Assembly (NCBI GenBank): GCA_025056455.1
Contig: JANWVY010000008.1
Span: 121,366-185,365 of the forward strand
DNA from: Bryobacteraceae bacterium
Lineage (GTDB): Bacteria > Acidobacteriota > Terriglobia > Bryobacterales > Bryobacteraceae
Length of the DNA stretch: 64,000 nucleotides
Direction of reading: 5' to 3'
Shown: positions 28,401 to 35,891 of the stretch, piece after piece
How the letters are laid out: each line of letters starts with the position of its first letter
Numbering within the stretch: position 1 is the stretch's first letter
The notes under the pieces: model-generated
What the model was told of the DNA's origin: nothing
The model's database searches: none
The model's input: the letters and a program-made list of their open reading frames with translations, nothing else
Translations under genes and position numbers: made by a program

Positions 28401-28737
28401 GTGGTTTGTACCATCGGGCTCGCCACTTCCAGATTGGAACCTCGGACTGCATCAGTTGATTGGCATGGCCCAATCCGAGCTCCCGCTCGAGATAGAGGCG
28501 ACCTTCTTCATCGGGCTCAAAGGTGGTGAACTGGCGAAAGCCGCGGATCTGGATACCCCTCTCAGAGACAAAACGGGCTGCGCGTTCGGTAATCTGGTCG
28601 CGTGTGAGTTTTAACTCCAGGGAGGCTTGAGGAAACGCTACCTCCCAGTTCCAGGACACATACAAAGCTGTCCCCAGAAGGATGAGGAGAGAAATTGCAA
28701 GTAGCCGCCAGTCAGAGGAATTTAGCCGCATGGACAA
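25459..28737 (-). CDS. duplicated membrane protein with one CPBP (Abi/CAAX-type) protease domain
   Basis: Very large polytopic membrane protein, 1092 residues, built from two homologous halves. Each has a membrane helix, an extracytoplasmic domain of about 200 residues (FTTFEPDEEGRLYLERELG in the first half, VSDFTPNLRPAEVEYLRQQ in the second, each ending before a PEQW-R-F/Y motif) and a block of membrane helices. The first half carries the CPBP glutamyl-protease motifs: EEFWFRLLAIPLL, FVWGFLHATY and WHYVIDA. In the second half the helical block has no EExxxR or FxxxH, so it looks non-catalytic. CPBP proteins are usually 200-350 residues, so the fused, duplicated form is unusual. Substrate and role are unknown. 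It is isolated between a convergent gene and the peroxiredoxin. Confidence 0.85.
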   Translation of the reverse strand: MSMRLNSSDWRLLAISLLILLGTALYVSWNWEVAFPQASLELKLTRDQITERAARFVSERGIQIRGFRQFTTFEPDEEGRLYLERELGLGHANQLMQSEVPIWKWRARWYKPPEKEEVLVYLKPDGKLAGFEHRIEETNPGPRLDKTSARLLAESFLKSQSNKPHRLVAEQTEKRPNRDDHVFTWEQEGFKAKQATIRRSVVIYGDRVGSYQEFLYIPEQWKRDFAKLRSSNELFAGIASGCFILLAIAALFAFGSALRRREIVWRPLLWIAATVAFLNLLNDLNSVPFTVDSMPSSSPYEQSLLLAILQAIGSASGVYLYVLGPLAAGVALYHRRYPNFLRLPVAFTPSGIGSRSFFRATVAGFGMAGAHLAFVTAFYLIGAKFGVWSPQDVSYSDMLATPFPWLYPVAIAMMASSAEEFWFRLLAIPLLAQFVKSRWVAIILPAFVWGFLHATYPQQPGYIRGLEVGIIGIAAGWLMERFGIVATLVWHYVIDAFLIGLFLFRGGNWLYWFHGAMTLLFILAPLLAVVVAYRKNKGFLPEPETAPCPQQEEAPVQAEPLEPPVEPLLPATYLYVAGAVCAVLLLFGRPFSFGEFLSVRLDRQQAEDAAKRFLAQKGVPIERWHIVSDFTPNLRPAEVEYLRQQLGAAKANEAVEKYLYTGVWRVRFFQPQNPEEWFVYFNRDGKLYRYDHVLDEKAPGAKLTPEEARKKAEEFLGGAPGEIAESQQDKRDQRTDHSFEWEHPVKVGEARLRTAVTVVGDEVCENRRYFKLPEQWLRDYEKPRLTSYFFPAFLGAIAVPLVIALVRQLSRSSHRFHWGVYAKLAALATVVSLLDLWNSQPAWMRSYVTSTPIENFYGQLAVSLGSSSLFTVVGLTLAAVAADAFLQLATGARRLPPPSFPRAVGAAMILGAAVTLPSKIRDYMPGPRLDLKLWEIPGIDTAMPSVDILLNSILISLAAVCLGAILILGSLAMLSKRGLKVLVILLVALQVAQQSLTLGQMPYTLAGALTGIGLLVLLVTTCATDLLSLALGIFWMSTLPKAYRLYEQTSPTLRREGLLLFLLVTVVSIAVFTYGRKTLGTSKTTGTPASSE

Positions 28738-28809
28738 ACCACCCGCTGCAATTCAGCGAGAGGCTTTTTCATCTTAGCAGCCGCCTGGAGCGGTTCCGGT
28801 ACGGTGGGT

Positions 28810-29349
28810 TTATTTTTTCCTCAGGCGGCTGCAAGCCATTTCGGCGCCGGTTGGGTCAATTGCGGCGGAGCCTTCCTCGATGTGAGCGATCTTGCCCTCC
28901 ATGTCCACAACGAAAGTCGCCCGGTTGGCGACGCCGCTCGGCAAGAGGATGCCATATGCCTTGGCCACGCTCCGGTCTTTGAAGTCGCTCAGGAGCGGGA
29001 AACTGGCGCCCGTCTGCTCGGCAAAAACGCGGAGGCTTGGCACGTTATCTGTACTAATTCCGAAGACTTGCGTATCCATGCCTTCAAATTTGGAAATACC
29101 AGCCTGGTATCCTTTCATTTCCTTGGTTCAACCACCGGTAAAAGCAGCCGGGAAGAACGCCAGTACGACATTCTTTTTGCCCCGGAACTCGGAGAGCTTG
29201 ACGGTCTTGCCGGTGGTGGCCGGAAGCGTGAAATCCGGCGCTTCATCACCCACTTTCAGATGAGTCTTCGGAGGAGGCGTCTGGGCTTGGATCAAAGCCG
29301 CCGCGAGGAGGACGGCGGGCAAAAATTTGCTCCGGGTCTGCATGTGCAT
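28810..29349 (-). CDS. exported peroxiredoxin (AhpC/TSA family), predicted selenoprotein read through an in-frame UGA
   Basis: Thiol/selenol-dependent peroxidase of the thioredoxin fold, 179 residues if UGA is decoded. An in-frame TGA (plus-strand 29128-29130) splits it into two open segments. The family active-site motif PxxxTxxC reads P-A-A-F-T-G-G-(UGA)-T-K-E-M, so the UGA falls exactly on the peroxidatic cysteine (residue 74 from the ATG at 29349). Both sides are excellent peroxiredoxin sequence: [20 protein letters not shown] before, and [20 protein letters not shown] and [17 protein letters not shown] after. The start at 29349 is supported by GAGGTGAG seven bases upstream and gives a signal peptide ending near LIQAQ, so it is probably periplasmic. 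A SECIS-like hairpin follows the UGA. The only other Cys is near the C-terminus (MACSRL). The alternative is a TGC-to-TGA mutation making a pseudogene. Confidence 0.85.
29092..29112 (-). promoter_or_regulatory. putative bacterial SECIS element in the peroxiredoxin mRNA
   Basis: In the mRNA sense, 15 bases separate the UGA from this hairpin. AUACCA (plus-strand 29110-29105) pairs with UGGUAU (29101-29096), closing a three-base loop GGC. Below it a UU bulge separates a GG/CC pair. The loop begins 23 bases after the UGA and its first base is G, matching the usual bacterial SECIS features of an apical G, a short upper stem and a distance of about 16-37 bases. The assignment is by eye. Confidence 0.6.
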
Positions 29350-29415
29350 TTGAATCTCACCTCTAGCCAATGAAAGTATCAGCCGGGGGTGAGCGGTGGC
29401 AAGAAAAAAGTGGCA

Positions 29416-29958
29416 CTAGTGTTTGGTTACGATCACGATTTCACCCACGACTTCCTCGATCTTGACGGTGGCATTCTCGGGTATTGGAGCGCCATCCTTC
29501 GAGCGCGCGATCCGATCCACCAGCGACTCGCCCACCTTGCAACGCACCTGTCCGAGCCCATCCCTGGGAATTCCCACCACCACGCGAGCAAGCTGGCCCA
29601 CGACATCGGCTGAGTCCACCGAAGTCGTGGCCTGTTGGCCAAACAGGAATTTCGCGAACACAAAAATCACTGCGGCCAAGGCAATTCCGCTCGCGAAACC
29701 AATGCCTGAGGCCAACAGCGGAGAGGCGCCATAGGCGCTGGCAATCGCGCCGGAAGCGCCAAAACCCGCAAGAAATACGCTGATGACGCGGGGACTAAAA
29801 AGGGAGGGGCCCTCATGCAGGCCGCCTCCCTGATCGAGATCGCCGAAGTGCTCTAGAATTTCTCCAAACACCAGCGAGACAAGCAGAAAGAGAAAGCCCG
29901 CGCCTCCAAGGATGAGAAAAACGGCAAAAGCCGAAAGCGATGGGAAAAGTTCTGCCAC
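29416..29958 (-). CDS. NfeD-like membrane protein with C-terminal OB-fold domain
   Basis: 180 residues: one membrane helix near the N-terminus (about 11-33), two more (about 55-75 and 82-105), then a soluble beta-rich domain (from about 115) with VGQLARVVVGIPRDGLGQVRCKV and VKIEEVVGEIVIV, consistent with the OB fold of the short NfeD/YuaF type. Such proteins usually pair with a flotillin-like SPFH protein, but none is adjacent here. It lies upstream of the peroxiredoxin gene on the same strand with a 66-base gap. Confidence 0.7.
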   Translation of the reverse strand: MAELFPSLSAFAVFLILGGAGFLFLLVSLVFGEILEHFGDLDQGGGLHEGPSLFSPRVISVFLAGFGASGAIASAYGASPLLASGIGFASGIALAAVIFVFAKFLFGQQATTSVDSADVVGQLARVVVGIPRDGLGQVRCKVGESLVDRIARSKDGAPIPENATVKIEEVVGEIVIVTKH

Positions 29959-30061
29959 GTCAACCTTCTCTGGCGCACGCCGCGCCTGCCTGCGGGAGTT
30001 TAACGGAGCTAACCCACCAAGTCAACTCGACTCCTTCTCCTGAGGCAGCTTTGGACCGTTG

Positions 30062-30096
30062 AAAAAGGCTGGTGATCACTGTGGCGACCACCAGCC
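30062..30096 (-). terminator. rho-independent terminator of ahcY
   Basis: In the minus-strand sense, GGCTGGTG is followed by a 14-base loop, CACCAGCC and then TTTTT. The arms are plus-strand 30089-30096 and 30067-30074, with the T-run opposite 30062-30066. It starts about 20 bases past the ahcY stop. Confidence 0.85.
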
Positions 30097-30115
30097 CCAC
30101 AAACAAACGAGAAGG

Positions 30116-31543
30116 TTAATAGCGGTAATGATCTGGCTTATAGGGGCCGTTAACCGGCACTCCGAGATAGGCCGCTTGTTTCTCCGTCAGCTTGGTTAGC
30201 TTGGCTCCAATCTTTTCAAGATGCAGCCGCGCCACCTCTTCGTCCAGATGTTTGGGCAAGGTGTAAACCCCAACCTGGTACTTGTCGCGATTCTTCCATA
30301 GATCGATCTGGGCCAGCGTCTGGTTGGAGAAGGAATTGGACATGACAAAGCTGGGGTGCCCAGTGGCGCAACCCAGATTCACCAGCCGGCCTTCTGCAAG
30401 CAGGAAAATCGAGTGGCCTGTATCGAAGGTGTACATGTCCACCTGGGGCTTGATGTTGGTTTTCTTCACGCCTGGATAGGCGTTCAACCGGTCCACCTGA
30501 ATCTCGTTGTCGAAGTGTCCAATGTTGCACACGATTGCCTGATCCTTCATGTGCAACATGTGTTCGAGCGTGATGACGTCGCAGTTGCCGGTGCAGGTGA
30601 CATAGATATCCGCACGCCCGAGGGTCTCTTCGACAGTGGTCACCTCGTAGCCTTCCATCGCGGCTTGCAGAGCATTGATGGGATCGATTTCCGTCACGAT
30701 GACGCGGCATCCAAACCCGCGTAAAGACTGTGCCGAGCCTTTCCCCACGTCTCCATAGCCGCAAACCACGGCCACCTTACCCGCCAACATCACGTCGGTG
30801 GCCCGCTTGATTCCGTCGGCCAAGGACTCGCGACATCCGTACAGGTTATCGAACTTCGACTTGGTGACCGAATCGTTCACGTTAATGGCTGGCACTAAAA
30901 GCGTGCCCGCTTCTTTCATCTTGTAGAGCCGGTGCACGCCAGTCGTGGTTTCTTCGGACACCCCGCGCCACTCTTTCACAATTTCCCGCCAGCGGTTTGG
31001 ATTCTCCGCGTGAATCTTCTTGAGAAGGTCTTTAATGATTTGCTCTTCTTTGTTTTGTGATGGCGTATGGACCCAGTCAGAGCCATTCTCCAACTCGTAG
31101 CCCTTGTGAATCAGCAGGGTCACATCGCCGCCATCATCGACGACCAGCTGCGGGCCCAGCCCCCCGGGGTGACTAATCGCTTGGTAGGTGCACCACCAGT
31201 ACTCCTCAAGCGTCTCGCCCTTCCAGGCAAACACCGGAATTCCCGCTTTTGCGATGGCCGCAGCTGCGTGATCCTGCGTGGAGAAGATGTTACAGCTCGC
31301 CCAGCGAACTTCTGCTCCTAAGTCCACCAAGGTCTCAATGAGAACGGCGGTTTGAATCGTCATGTGGAGCGATCCGGTGATGCGCACCCCTTGAAGCGGC
31401 TTGAGCGGCGCATACTTTTTTCGGATCGCCATTAAGCCCGGCATCTCCTGCTCGGCGATCATGATTTCCTTGCGGCCCCAATCGGCGAGCGAGAGGTCGG
31501 CCACCTTAAAGTCGGTCGCGGTTCGATGAATGGTTGTGCTCAT
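30116..31543 (-). CDS. ahcY: adenosylhomocysteinase (SAH hydrolase)
   Basis: NAD-dependent enzyme that splits S-adenosylhomocysteine into adenosine and homocysteine, removing the inhibitor left by SAM-dependent methyl transfer. 475 residues, typical of the bacterial form with the insertion after the substrate domain. Family signatures are visible: [16 protein letters not shown] near the N-terminus, the NAD-binding loop [15 protein letters not shown], and the C-terminal PDHYRY that completes the neighbouring subunit's cofactor site. The mRNA leader is too short for a SAH riboswitch; control probably comes from the divergent ArsR-methyltransferase gene. A strong terminator follows. Confidence 0.98.
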   Translation of the reverse strand: MSTTIHRTATDFKVADLSLADWGRKEIMIAEQEMPGLMAIRKKYAPLKPLQGVRITGSLHMTIQTAVLIETLVDLGAEVRWASCNIFSTQDHAAAAIAKAGIPVFAWKGETLEEYWWCTYQAISHPGGLGPQLVVDDGGDVTLLIHKGYELENGSDWVHTPSQNKEEQIIKDLLKKIHAENPNRWREIVKEWRGVSEETTTGVHRLYKMKEAGTLLVPAINVNDSVTKSKFDNLYGCRESLADGIKRATDVMLAGKVAVVCGYGDVGKGSAQSLRGFGCRVIVTEIDPINALQAAMEGYEVTTVEETLGRADIYVTCTGNCDVITLEHMLHMKDQAIVCNIGHFDNEIQVDRLNAYPGVKKTNIKPQVDMYTFDTGHSIFLLAEGRLVNLGCATGHPSFVMSNSFSNQTLAQIDLWKNRDKYQVGVYTLPKHLDEEVARLHLEKIGAKLTKLTEKQAAYLGVPVNGPYKPDHYRY

Positions 31544-31559
31544 AGTATCCTATCGACGA

Positions 31560-31575
31560 ATCAAGATACGTTGAT
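31560..31575. promoter_or_regulatory. palindromic operator ATCAA-N6-TTGAT between ahcY and arsR-methyltransferase
   Basis: A perfect 5-base inverted repeat with a 6-base centre (ATCAAGATACGTTGAT). It lies immediately downstream of the ahcY -10 box, so a bound protein would sit over the transcription start. The divergent gene encodes an ArsR-family protein, the obvious candidate to bind. SahR, an ArsR-family regulator of the SAH/methionine cycle, is known in Proteobacteria; whether this is the same site type is an inference. Confidence 0.65.
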
Positions 31576-31605
31576 ATATTATCGAATTGTCGTTTCTCCC
31601 GTCAA
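31576..31605 (-). promoter_or_regulatory. sigma-70-type promoter of ahcY
   Basis: In the minus-strand sense, TTGACG (31605-31600) and TAATAT (31581-31576) are separated by 18 bases. The -35 lies only four bases from the start codon of the divergent ArsR gene, so the two promoters must overlap. The leader to the ahcY ATG is about 25-30 bases and contains AGGA. Confidence 0.7.
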
Positions 31606-31608
31606 CCA

Positions 31609-32532
31609 ATGATCTCGATCGTGAAATCTCTCCGCGTCTTAGCCGACCCCATCCGGCTGCGCCTTGCGGGTTTGCTGCAACGGGAGGAACTTTCCGTAGC
31701 CGAGTTGCAGGAGATCCTCAACATGGGCCAGAGCCGCATCTCCATGCATCTGGCCCAGCTCAAGCAGGCCGGTCTGGTGGAGGACCGCCGGGCGGGGAAG
31801 AACATGTTGTACCGTCTGAGTCCGCAGGCTGACCCGCAGCTTCTCAAACTGCTCGAGCGGAGCCTGCAAGAAATTCCCGAAGCCGCTCAAGATCAACCAG
31901 CGCTCGAGATGATTCTCCGCAAGCGCAGAGATACAACCCGGCAATACTTTGACGCTCTCGCTGGGAAATTTGGCCGGCAGTACCTGCCGGGCCGTTCCTG
32001 GAAGGCGCTGGCGGAGACTTTCCTCTCACTGCTACCTCCCTTGGAGGTGGCCGATCTTGGGGCTGGTGAGGGTACGCTGAGCCTGATGCTCGCAAAGAGG
32101 GCGAAAAAGGTTGTGGCCGTGGATAGCTCGCCGAAGATGGTGGAGTATGCGGCTTCGCTGGCGGCACGCTACGGGGTAACCAATGTTGAGGTACGCCTCG
32201 GGGACCTAGAGACGCCACCGCTTGAAGCGGAATCGTTTGACTTAGCTTTGTTCAGCCAGAGTCTCCACCATGCCGAACACCCCGGGGACGCAGTGGCGGC
32301 GGCATGGCGATTCCTAAGGCCGAAAGGTCGGATTGTGATTCTGGATCTCAAAAAGCATGCTTTCGAGCAGGCTCGCACGCTCTATGCCGATCGCTGGCTG
32401 GGTTTTTCCGAGCTCGAATTGCGCCAGTGGCTCAGGGAGGCAGGCTTTGATCACATTGATGTAGCGGTCGTTCACCGCGAGGAAAAGAGTCCCTTCCTGG
32501 AAACGCTGCTCGCGGTGGGGGAAAAAGTCTGA
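31609..32532 (+). CDS. ArsR-family regulator fused to a SAM-dependent methyltransferase domain
   Basis: 307 residues. The N-terminal winged helix (about 1-85) is ArsR-like: VLADPIRLRLAGLL, ELQEILNMGQSRISMHLAQL, AGLVEDRRAGKNMLY. A class I methyltransferase domain follows (about 140-260) with SAM motif I VADLGAGEGTLSL and the acidic VVAVDSSPKMVEYA. No metal-binding Cys pair is visible in the recognition helix. The divergent position next to ahcY, with a palindrome between, suggests it senses SAM or SAH through the second domain and controls ahcY. No Shine-Dalgarno precedes the ATG, so the mRNA may be leaderless or start at the GTG four codons in. Confidence 0.88.
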   Translation: MISIVKSLRVLADPIRLRLAGLLQREELSVAELQEILNMGQSRISMHLAQLKQAGLVEDRRAGKNMLYRLSPQADPQLLKLLERSLQEIPEAAQDQPALEMILRKRRDTTRQYFDALAGKFGRQYLPGRSWKALAETFLSLLPPLEVADLGAGEGTLSLMLAKRAKKVVAVDSSPKMVEYAASLAARYGVTNVEVRLGDLETPPLEAESFDLALFSQSLHHAEHPGDAVAAAWRFLRPKGRIVILDLKKHAFEQARTLYADRWLGFSELELRQWLREAGFDHIDVAVVHREEKSPFLETLLAVGEKV

Positions 32533-32653
32533 GCCGGTGGCCTGGATAGCGGCTAGCGTTCGAAGCCTGGTTCCCTGCGGGGGCTGCGAGAAATCGCGTA
32601 TAATACAGAGGGTATAACGCCTCGCCCGCCATTCGCGTGAACTGATCCCAACC

Positions 32654-34027
32654 ATGTTTGAGAACTTAGCGGAAAAGCTCCAGCGGGTATTTAAAAACCT
32701 GCGCGGGGAAGGAAAACTTACGGCGGAAAACATGGAGGCGGCGCTCAAAGAAATCCGCGTCGCCCTCCTCGAGGCAGACGTGCATTTCCGCGTCGTCAAG
32801 CAACTCATGGAAAGCGTCAAGCAGAAGGCGCTAGGCCAAGAGGTGCTTGGTTCGCTCTCCCCGTCTCAACAGGTCGTCAAAATCGTTCGCGATGAACTGC
32901 TGCACATTCTGGGCAGTCACACTTCCCGGTTACGTCTAGCCAGTGAGCCTCCCAGCGTGATCCTGATGGTCGGTTTGCAGGGCTCAGGAAAAACGACTTC
33001 CACGGCTAAATTGGCGAAGTTTTTGGTGAAACAGGGCCACCGCCCGCTGATGGTTTCCGTTGACGTTTACCGTCCGGCTGCGCGGCAACAACTGGCCGTT
33101 CTGGCTCGCGATATCCAAATTCCCATCTACGAGGGCGTACCGCAAGAAAGCGACAAGCCGCTAGAGCTGGCCCGCGCGGCGCGGCGCGAAGCTCTGCAAT
33201 CCAATCGCGATGTGCTGCTGGTGGACACGGCCGGTCGGCTGCATATCGACGATGAACTCATGAGCGAGTTGCAGCAGCTCAAAGAGTTACTGAATCCTTC
33301 GGAAATCCTGTTTGTCGCCGACGCCATGACCGGGCAGGATGCGGTCAAATCTGCCGATGAATTTCACAAGCGGCTTGGCATCACGGGCGTCATCCTAACG
33401 AAAATGGACGGCGATGCGCGCGGCGGCGCGGCGCTGTCGATCCGTACCGTCACCGGACAACCCCTCAAATTTGTGGGCGTAGGCGAAAGAACGGACGCCT
33501 TCGAGCCCTTCCACCCGGATCGTGCTGTATCCCGCATCCTCGGCATGGGCGACGTCCTTTCGCTGATTGAGAAGGTCGAGCAAACCATCGATCAGAAAAA
33601 AGCCGAGGAGATGCAGCGAAAGCTCCTCGATAACGAGTTCACTCTAGAAGATTTTCGCGATCAGCTTAAACAGCTGCGCAAGTTGGGTCCGTTGGAGTCA
33701 CTGTTAGGCATGATTCCTCAACTGGGTCCTCTGGCCAAGGAGCTCAAGAAAATCAAAGGGACGGACCAGGAGAAGGAGCTAACCAAAATCGTCGCTATCA
33801 TTGACTCCATGACGCCGAAGGAACGCAGCAACCACATGATCATCAACGGCTCGCGTCGCCGGCGAATCGCCATGGGAAGTGGCACAACGGTCCAGGACGT
33901 TAATAACCTCCTCAAACAATACACCCAGGCGCGTCTCATGATGAAGCAAATTTCTGGCGGCATGTTGGGCAAGAAGTTTGGGGGAAAAATGAAACTGCCG
34001 TCGCTGGACGCATTCAAGTTTCGATAA
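32654..34027 (+). CDS. ffh: signal recognition particle protein Ffh
   Basis: GTPase that targets nascent membrane proteins with SRP RNA and FtsY, 457 residues. N domain (about 1-85), G domain with GLQGSGKTTSTAKLA, DVYRPAARQQL, LVDTAGRLH and TKMDGDARGG, and a Met-rich M domain (from about 325) ending in VQDVNNLLKQYTQARLMMK and a basic GKKFGGKMK tail. A perfect TATAAT at 32599-32604 lies upstream in the 121-base gap after the ArsR gene, without a clear -35. It is the first gene of the ribosome-related operon. Confidence 0.98.
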   Translation: MFENLAEKLQRVFKNLRGEGKLTAENMEAALKEIRVALLEADVHFRVVKQLMESVKQKALGQEVLGSLSPSQQVVKIVRDELLHILGSHTSRLRLASEPPSVILMVGLQGSGKTTSTAKLAKFLVKQGHRPLMVSVDVYRPAARQQLAVLARDIQIPIYEGVPQESDKPLELARAARREALQSNRDVLLVDTAGRLHIDDELMSELQQLKELLNPSEILFVADAMTGQDAVKSADEFHKRLGITGVILTKMDGDARGGAALSIRTVTGQPLKFVGVGERTDAFEPFHPDRAVSRILGMGDVLSLIEKVEQTIDQKKAEEMQRKLLDNEFTLEDFRDQLKQLRKLGPLESLLGMIPQLGPLAKELKKIKGTDQEKELTKIVAIIDSMTPKERSNHMIINGSRRRRIAMGSGTTVQDVNNLLKQYTQARLMMKQISGGMLGKKFGGKMKLPSLDAFKFR

Positions 34028-34061
34028 GCTGAAATCAATTGTAGGAGTTTAACAGCATAGA

Positions 34062-34310
34062 ATGTTGGCAATCCGGCTAGCTCGATACGGAGCGAAAAAG
34101 AAACCATCTTATCGGGTGGTGGTGATCGAAAAAGAACGGGCGCGAGACAGCAAGGCGCTGGAAGTCGTCGGCCTGTATAATCCCCTGACGAATCCTGCAA
34201 CGGTCCGCTTTCGTCATGACCGAATCGCCTATTGGATGAAGTGTGGGGCGCAACCGTCAGACACAGTCGCCCGGCTGCTCAAGGCACACCCCGCTCCCGC
34301 AACGGCATAA
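34062..34310 (+). CDS. rpsP: 30S ribosomal protein S16
   Basis: 82 residues, normal length. Family signature MLAIRLARYGAKKKPSYRVVV at the N-terminus (written here without its last residues' context) and YNPLTNPATVRF are clear, as is the ending WMKCGAQPSDTVARLL. It lies 34 bases after ffh, in the conserved order ffh-rpsP-khpA-rimM-trmD-rplS. Confidence 0.97.
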   Translation: MLAIRLARYGAKKKPSYRVVVIEKERARDSKALEVVGLYNPLTNPATVRFRHDRIAYWMKCGAQPSDTVARLLKAHPAPATA

Positions 34311-34377
34311 ATCCGGTCGCGGGCGTTCGCGCCCTTGAGGGCGGAGGCGAACATCTAGCAAACACAGGAGACTTCTG

Positions 34378-34614
34378 ATGGGGATGAGAGAATTGGTGGA
34401 AGAAATCGCAAAGGCGCTGGTCGACATCCCGGAAGAAGTGGTGGTTCGTGAGGTAGCGGGCGAGCAGGTCACGGTTCTCGAGTTGAAGGTGGCTCCTAGC
34501 GATTTAGGCAAGGTGATTGGAAAGCAGGGCCGGACGGCGCGCGCGATGCGAACGCTGTTAGGGGCGTCAGGAACGAAGTTGAACCGGCGGTTCACCCTGG
34601 AAATTTTGGAGTAA
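34378..34614 (+). CDS. khpA: KH-domain RNA-binding protein KhpA
   Basis: 78 residues forming a single type II KH domain with the GxxG loop in [15 protein letters not shown]. Members of this family bind RNA and affect cell envelope regulation or small RNAs in other bacteria. The start has AGGAG at good spacing. Its last base overlaps the first base of rimM. The position between rpsP and rimM is the standard one. Confidence 0.95.
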   Translation: MGMRELVEEIAKALVDIPEEVVVREVAGEQVTVLELKVAPSDLGKVIGKQGRTARAMRTLLGASGTKLNRRFTLEILE

Positions 34615-35144
34615 TGGAAGCCTCCCCGCTGCCAGAATGGATTCTGGCAGCGCGCATCGTCCGACCCCGTGGCATCCGAGGCGAAGTGATTGCCGAGCTT
34701 CGCGCGGCTGGAGTAACCGAATCGCTTGGACGGGCGGCATTTGAGCTGCGTCGCGACAACGAAGCTCCTTCTCCCGTCCGCATTGAGTCTTCTTGGGTTC
34801 ATCGGGACCGGTTGGTTCTGAAGATAGCGGGCGTTGATACGATCGAGCAAGCCGAGCAGTTACGCGGCGGACAACTTTGGATGCGACGGGCCGACCGGGT
34901 ACCGGCCCCAGAGGGCGCGTGCTACACCGACGAGTTGATTGGCTGTCTCGTGTTCGAGCGTCCCTCGGGCCAGCTGCTTGGCAAAGTCACAGATTGTCTT
35001 GACTATGGCGGCCCCTTGTTGCTCGAGGTCACGGCTGGCGAGCGCGAGATCTTGATTCCTTTCGTCCCAGAGATTTGCGTTGAAAAGGACATCGTCGCCC
35101 GCCGCCTAGTTGTAGTTTTGCCGGAAGGTTTGAAGGAGCTGTGA
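34614..35144 (+). CDS. rimM: ribosome maturation factor RimM
   Basis: 16S rRNA-processing factor that binds S19 during 30S assembly, 176 residues. The N-terminal RimM barrel starts [20 protein letters not shown]; the C-terminal PRC-barrel region contains [20 protein letters not shown] and ends with the typical [15 protein letters not shown] and VVVLPEGL. It overlaps khpA by one base and trmD by four. Confidence 0.95.
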   Translation: MEASPLPEWILAARIVRPRGIRGEVIAELRAAGVTESLGRAAFELRRDNEAPSPVRIESSWVHRDRLVLKIAGVDTIEQAEQLRGGQLWMRRADRVPAPEGACYTDELIGCLVFERPSGQLLGKVTDCLDYGGPLLLEVTAGEREILIPFVPEICVEKDIVARRLVVVLPEGLKEL

Positions 35145-35842
35145 TTTTTCATCTGGTCACGATCTTCCCGGAGTTTTTCCGCGGTCCGTTTGAGTGCGGC
35201 GTGGTGGGAAAAGCTATCCAAGCCGGCAAGCTGCAGGTCCGTATCCACAACCTACGCGACTGGGCGTTTGACCGGCATAAAACCGTGGATGACCGGCCCT
35301 TTGGCGGTGGCGAGGGAATGGTGCTCAAGCCCGAGCCGTTGTTTCTCGCCGCGGAGTCAATTTGGCCCCAGCGAAAGCCTGGACAAAAACTCCTGCTGAC
35401 CTCGGCGCAAGGCCGGCTTTTTGATCAAGCCATGGCCCGAGAGCTGGCCACCATGGACGAAGTGATGATTCTTTGCGGCCGCTATGAAGGCGTCGATGAA
35501 CGGGTGGCCGAGCATCTGGCTGATGAAGAAGTGAGCATCGGAGACTTCGTCCTCTCGGGTGGCGAGCTAGCGGCGGCCGTGATCGTGGATTGTGTAGGGC
35601 GTTTACTACCAGGTGTCTTGGGCAACGAAGCGTCTTCCCTTCAAGAGTCCTTTTCGCAAGGCATTCTCGACTGCCCCCAATGGACTCGCCCAGCCGACTT
35701 CCGTGGCTGGAAGGTGCCGGAAATCCTGCTCCAAGGGCACCACGAGCAGATCCGCCAGTGGCGCCGACAAGCAGCCATGGAAAAAACGGCCCGCCGCCGT
35801 CCGGATTTGCTATCGAAAGCTTCGATTTCCACACCGCAGTGA
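35141..35842 (+). CDS. trmD: tRNA (guanine-N1)-methyltransferase TrmD
   Basis: Makes m1G37 in tRNA with SAM; a SPOUT knot enzyme of 233 residues. The start is GTG within the GTGA overlap with rimM. Diagnostic stretches are MTIFPEFF-like [55 protein letters not shown] [14 protein letters not shown], and [12 protein letters not shown]. The C-terminal [10 protein letters not shown] helix is present. Confidence 0.97.
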   Translation: MIFHLVTIFPEFFRGPFECGVVGKAIQAGKLQVRIHNLRDWAFDRHKTVDDRPFGGGEGMVLKPEPLFLAAESIWPQRKPGQKLLLTSAQGRLFDQAMARELATMDEVMILCGRYEGVDERVAEHLADEEVSIGDFVLSGGELAAAVIVDCVGRLLPGVLGNEASSLQESFSQGILDCPQWTRPADFRGWKVPEILLQGHHEQIRQWRRQAAMEKTARRRPDLLSKASISTPQ

Positions 35843-35891
35843 AGCAATCCGCGCTAAACTAAAAATTTTGCGCAGTATTTGAGGTAGCGAG

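Noticed and set aside
28810..29370. Two separate small proteins, or a disrupted peroxiredoxin pseudogene
   Set aside because: Both pieces are in one frame, the stop is UGA at the catalytic Cys, and a SECIS-like hairpin follows; no other lesion is present. Pseudogene remains the main alternative if the genome lacks Sec genes.
31544..31608. SAH riboswitch upstream of ahcY
   Set aside because: The leader after the predicted transcription start is only about 25-30 bases, too short for the structure.
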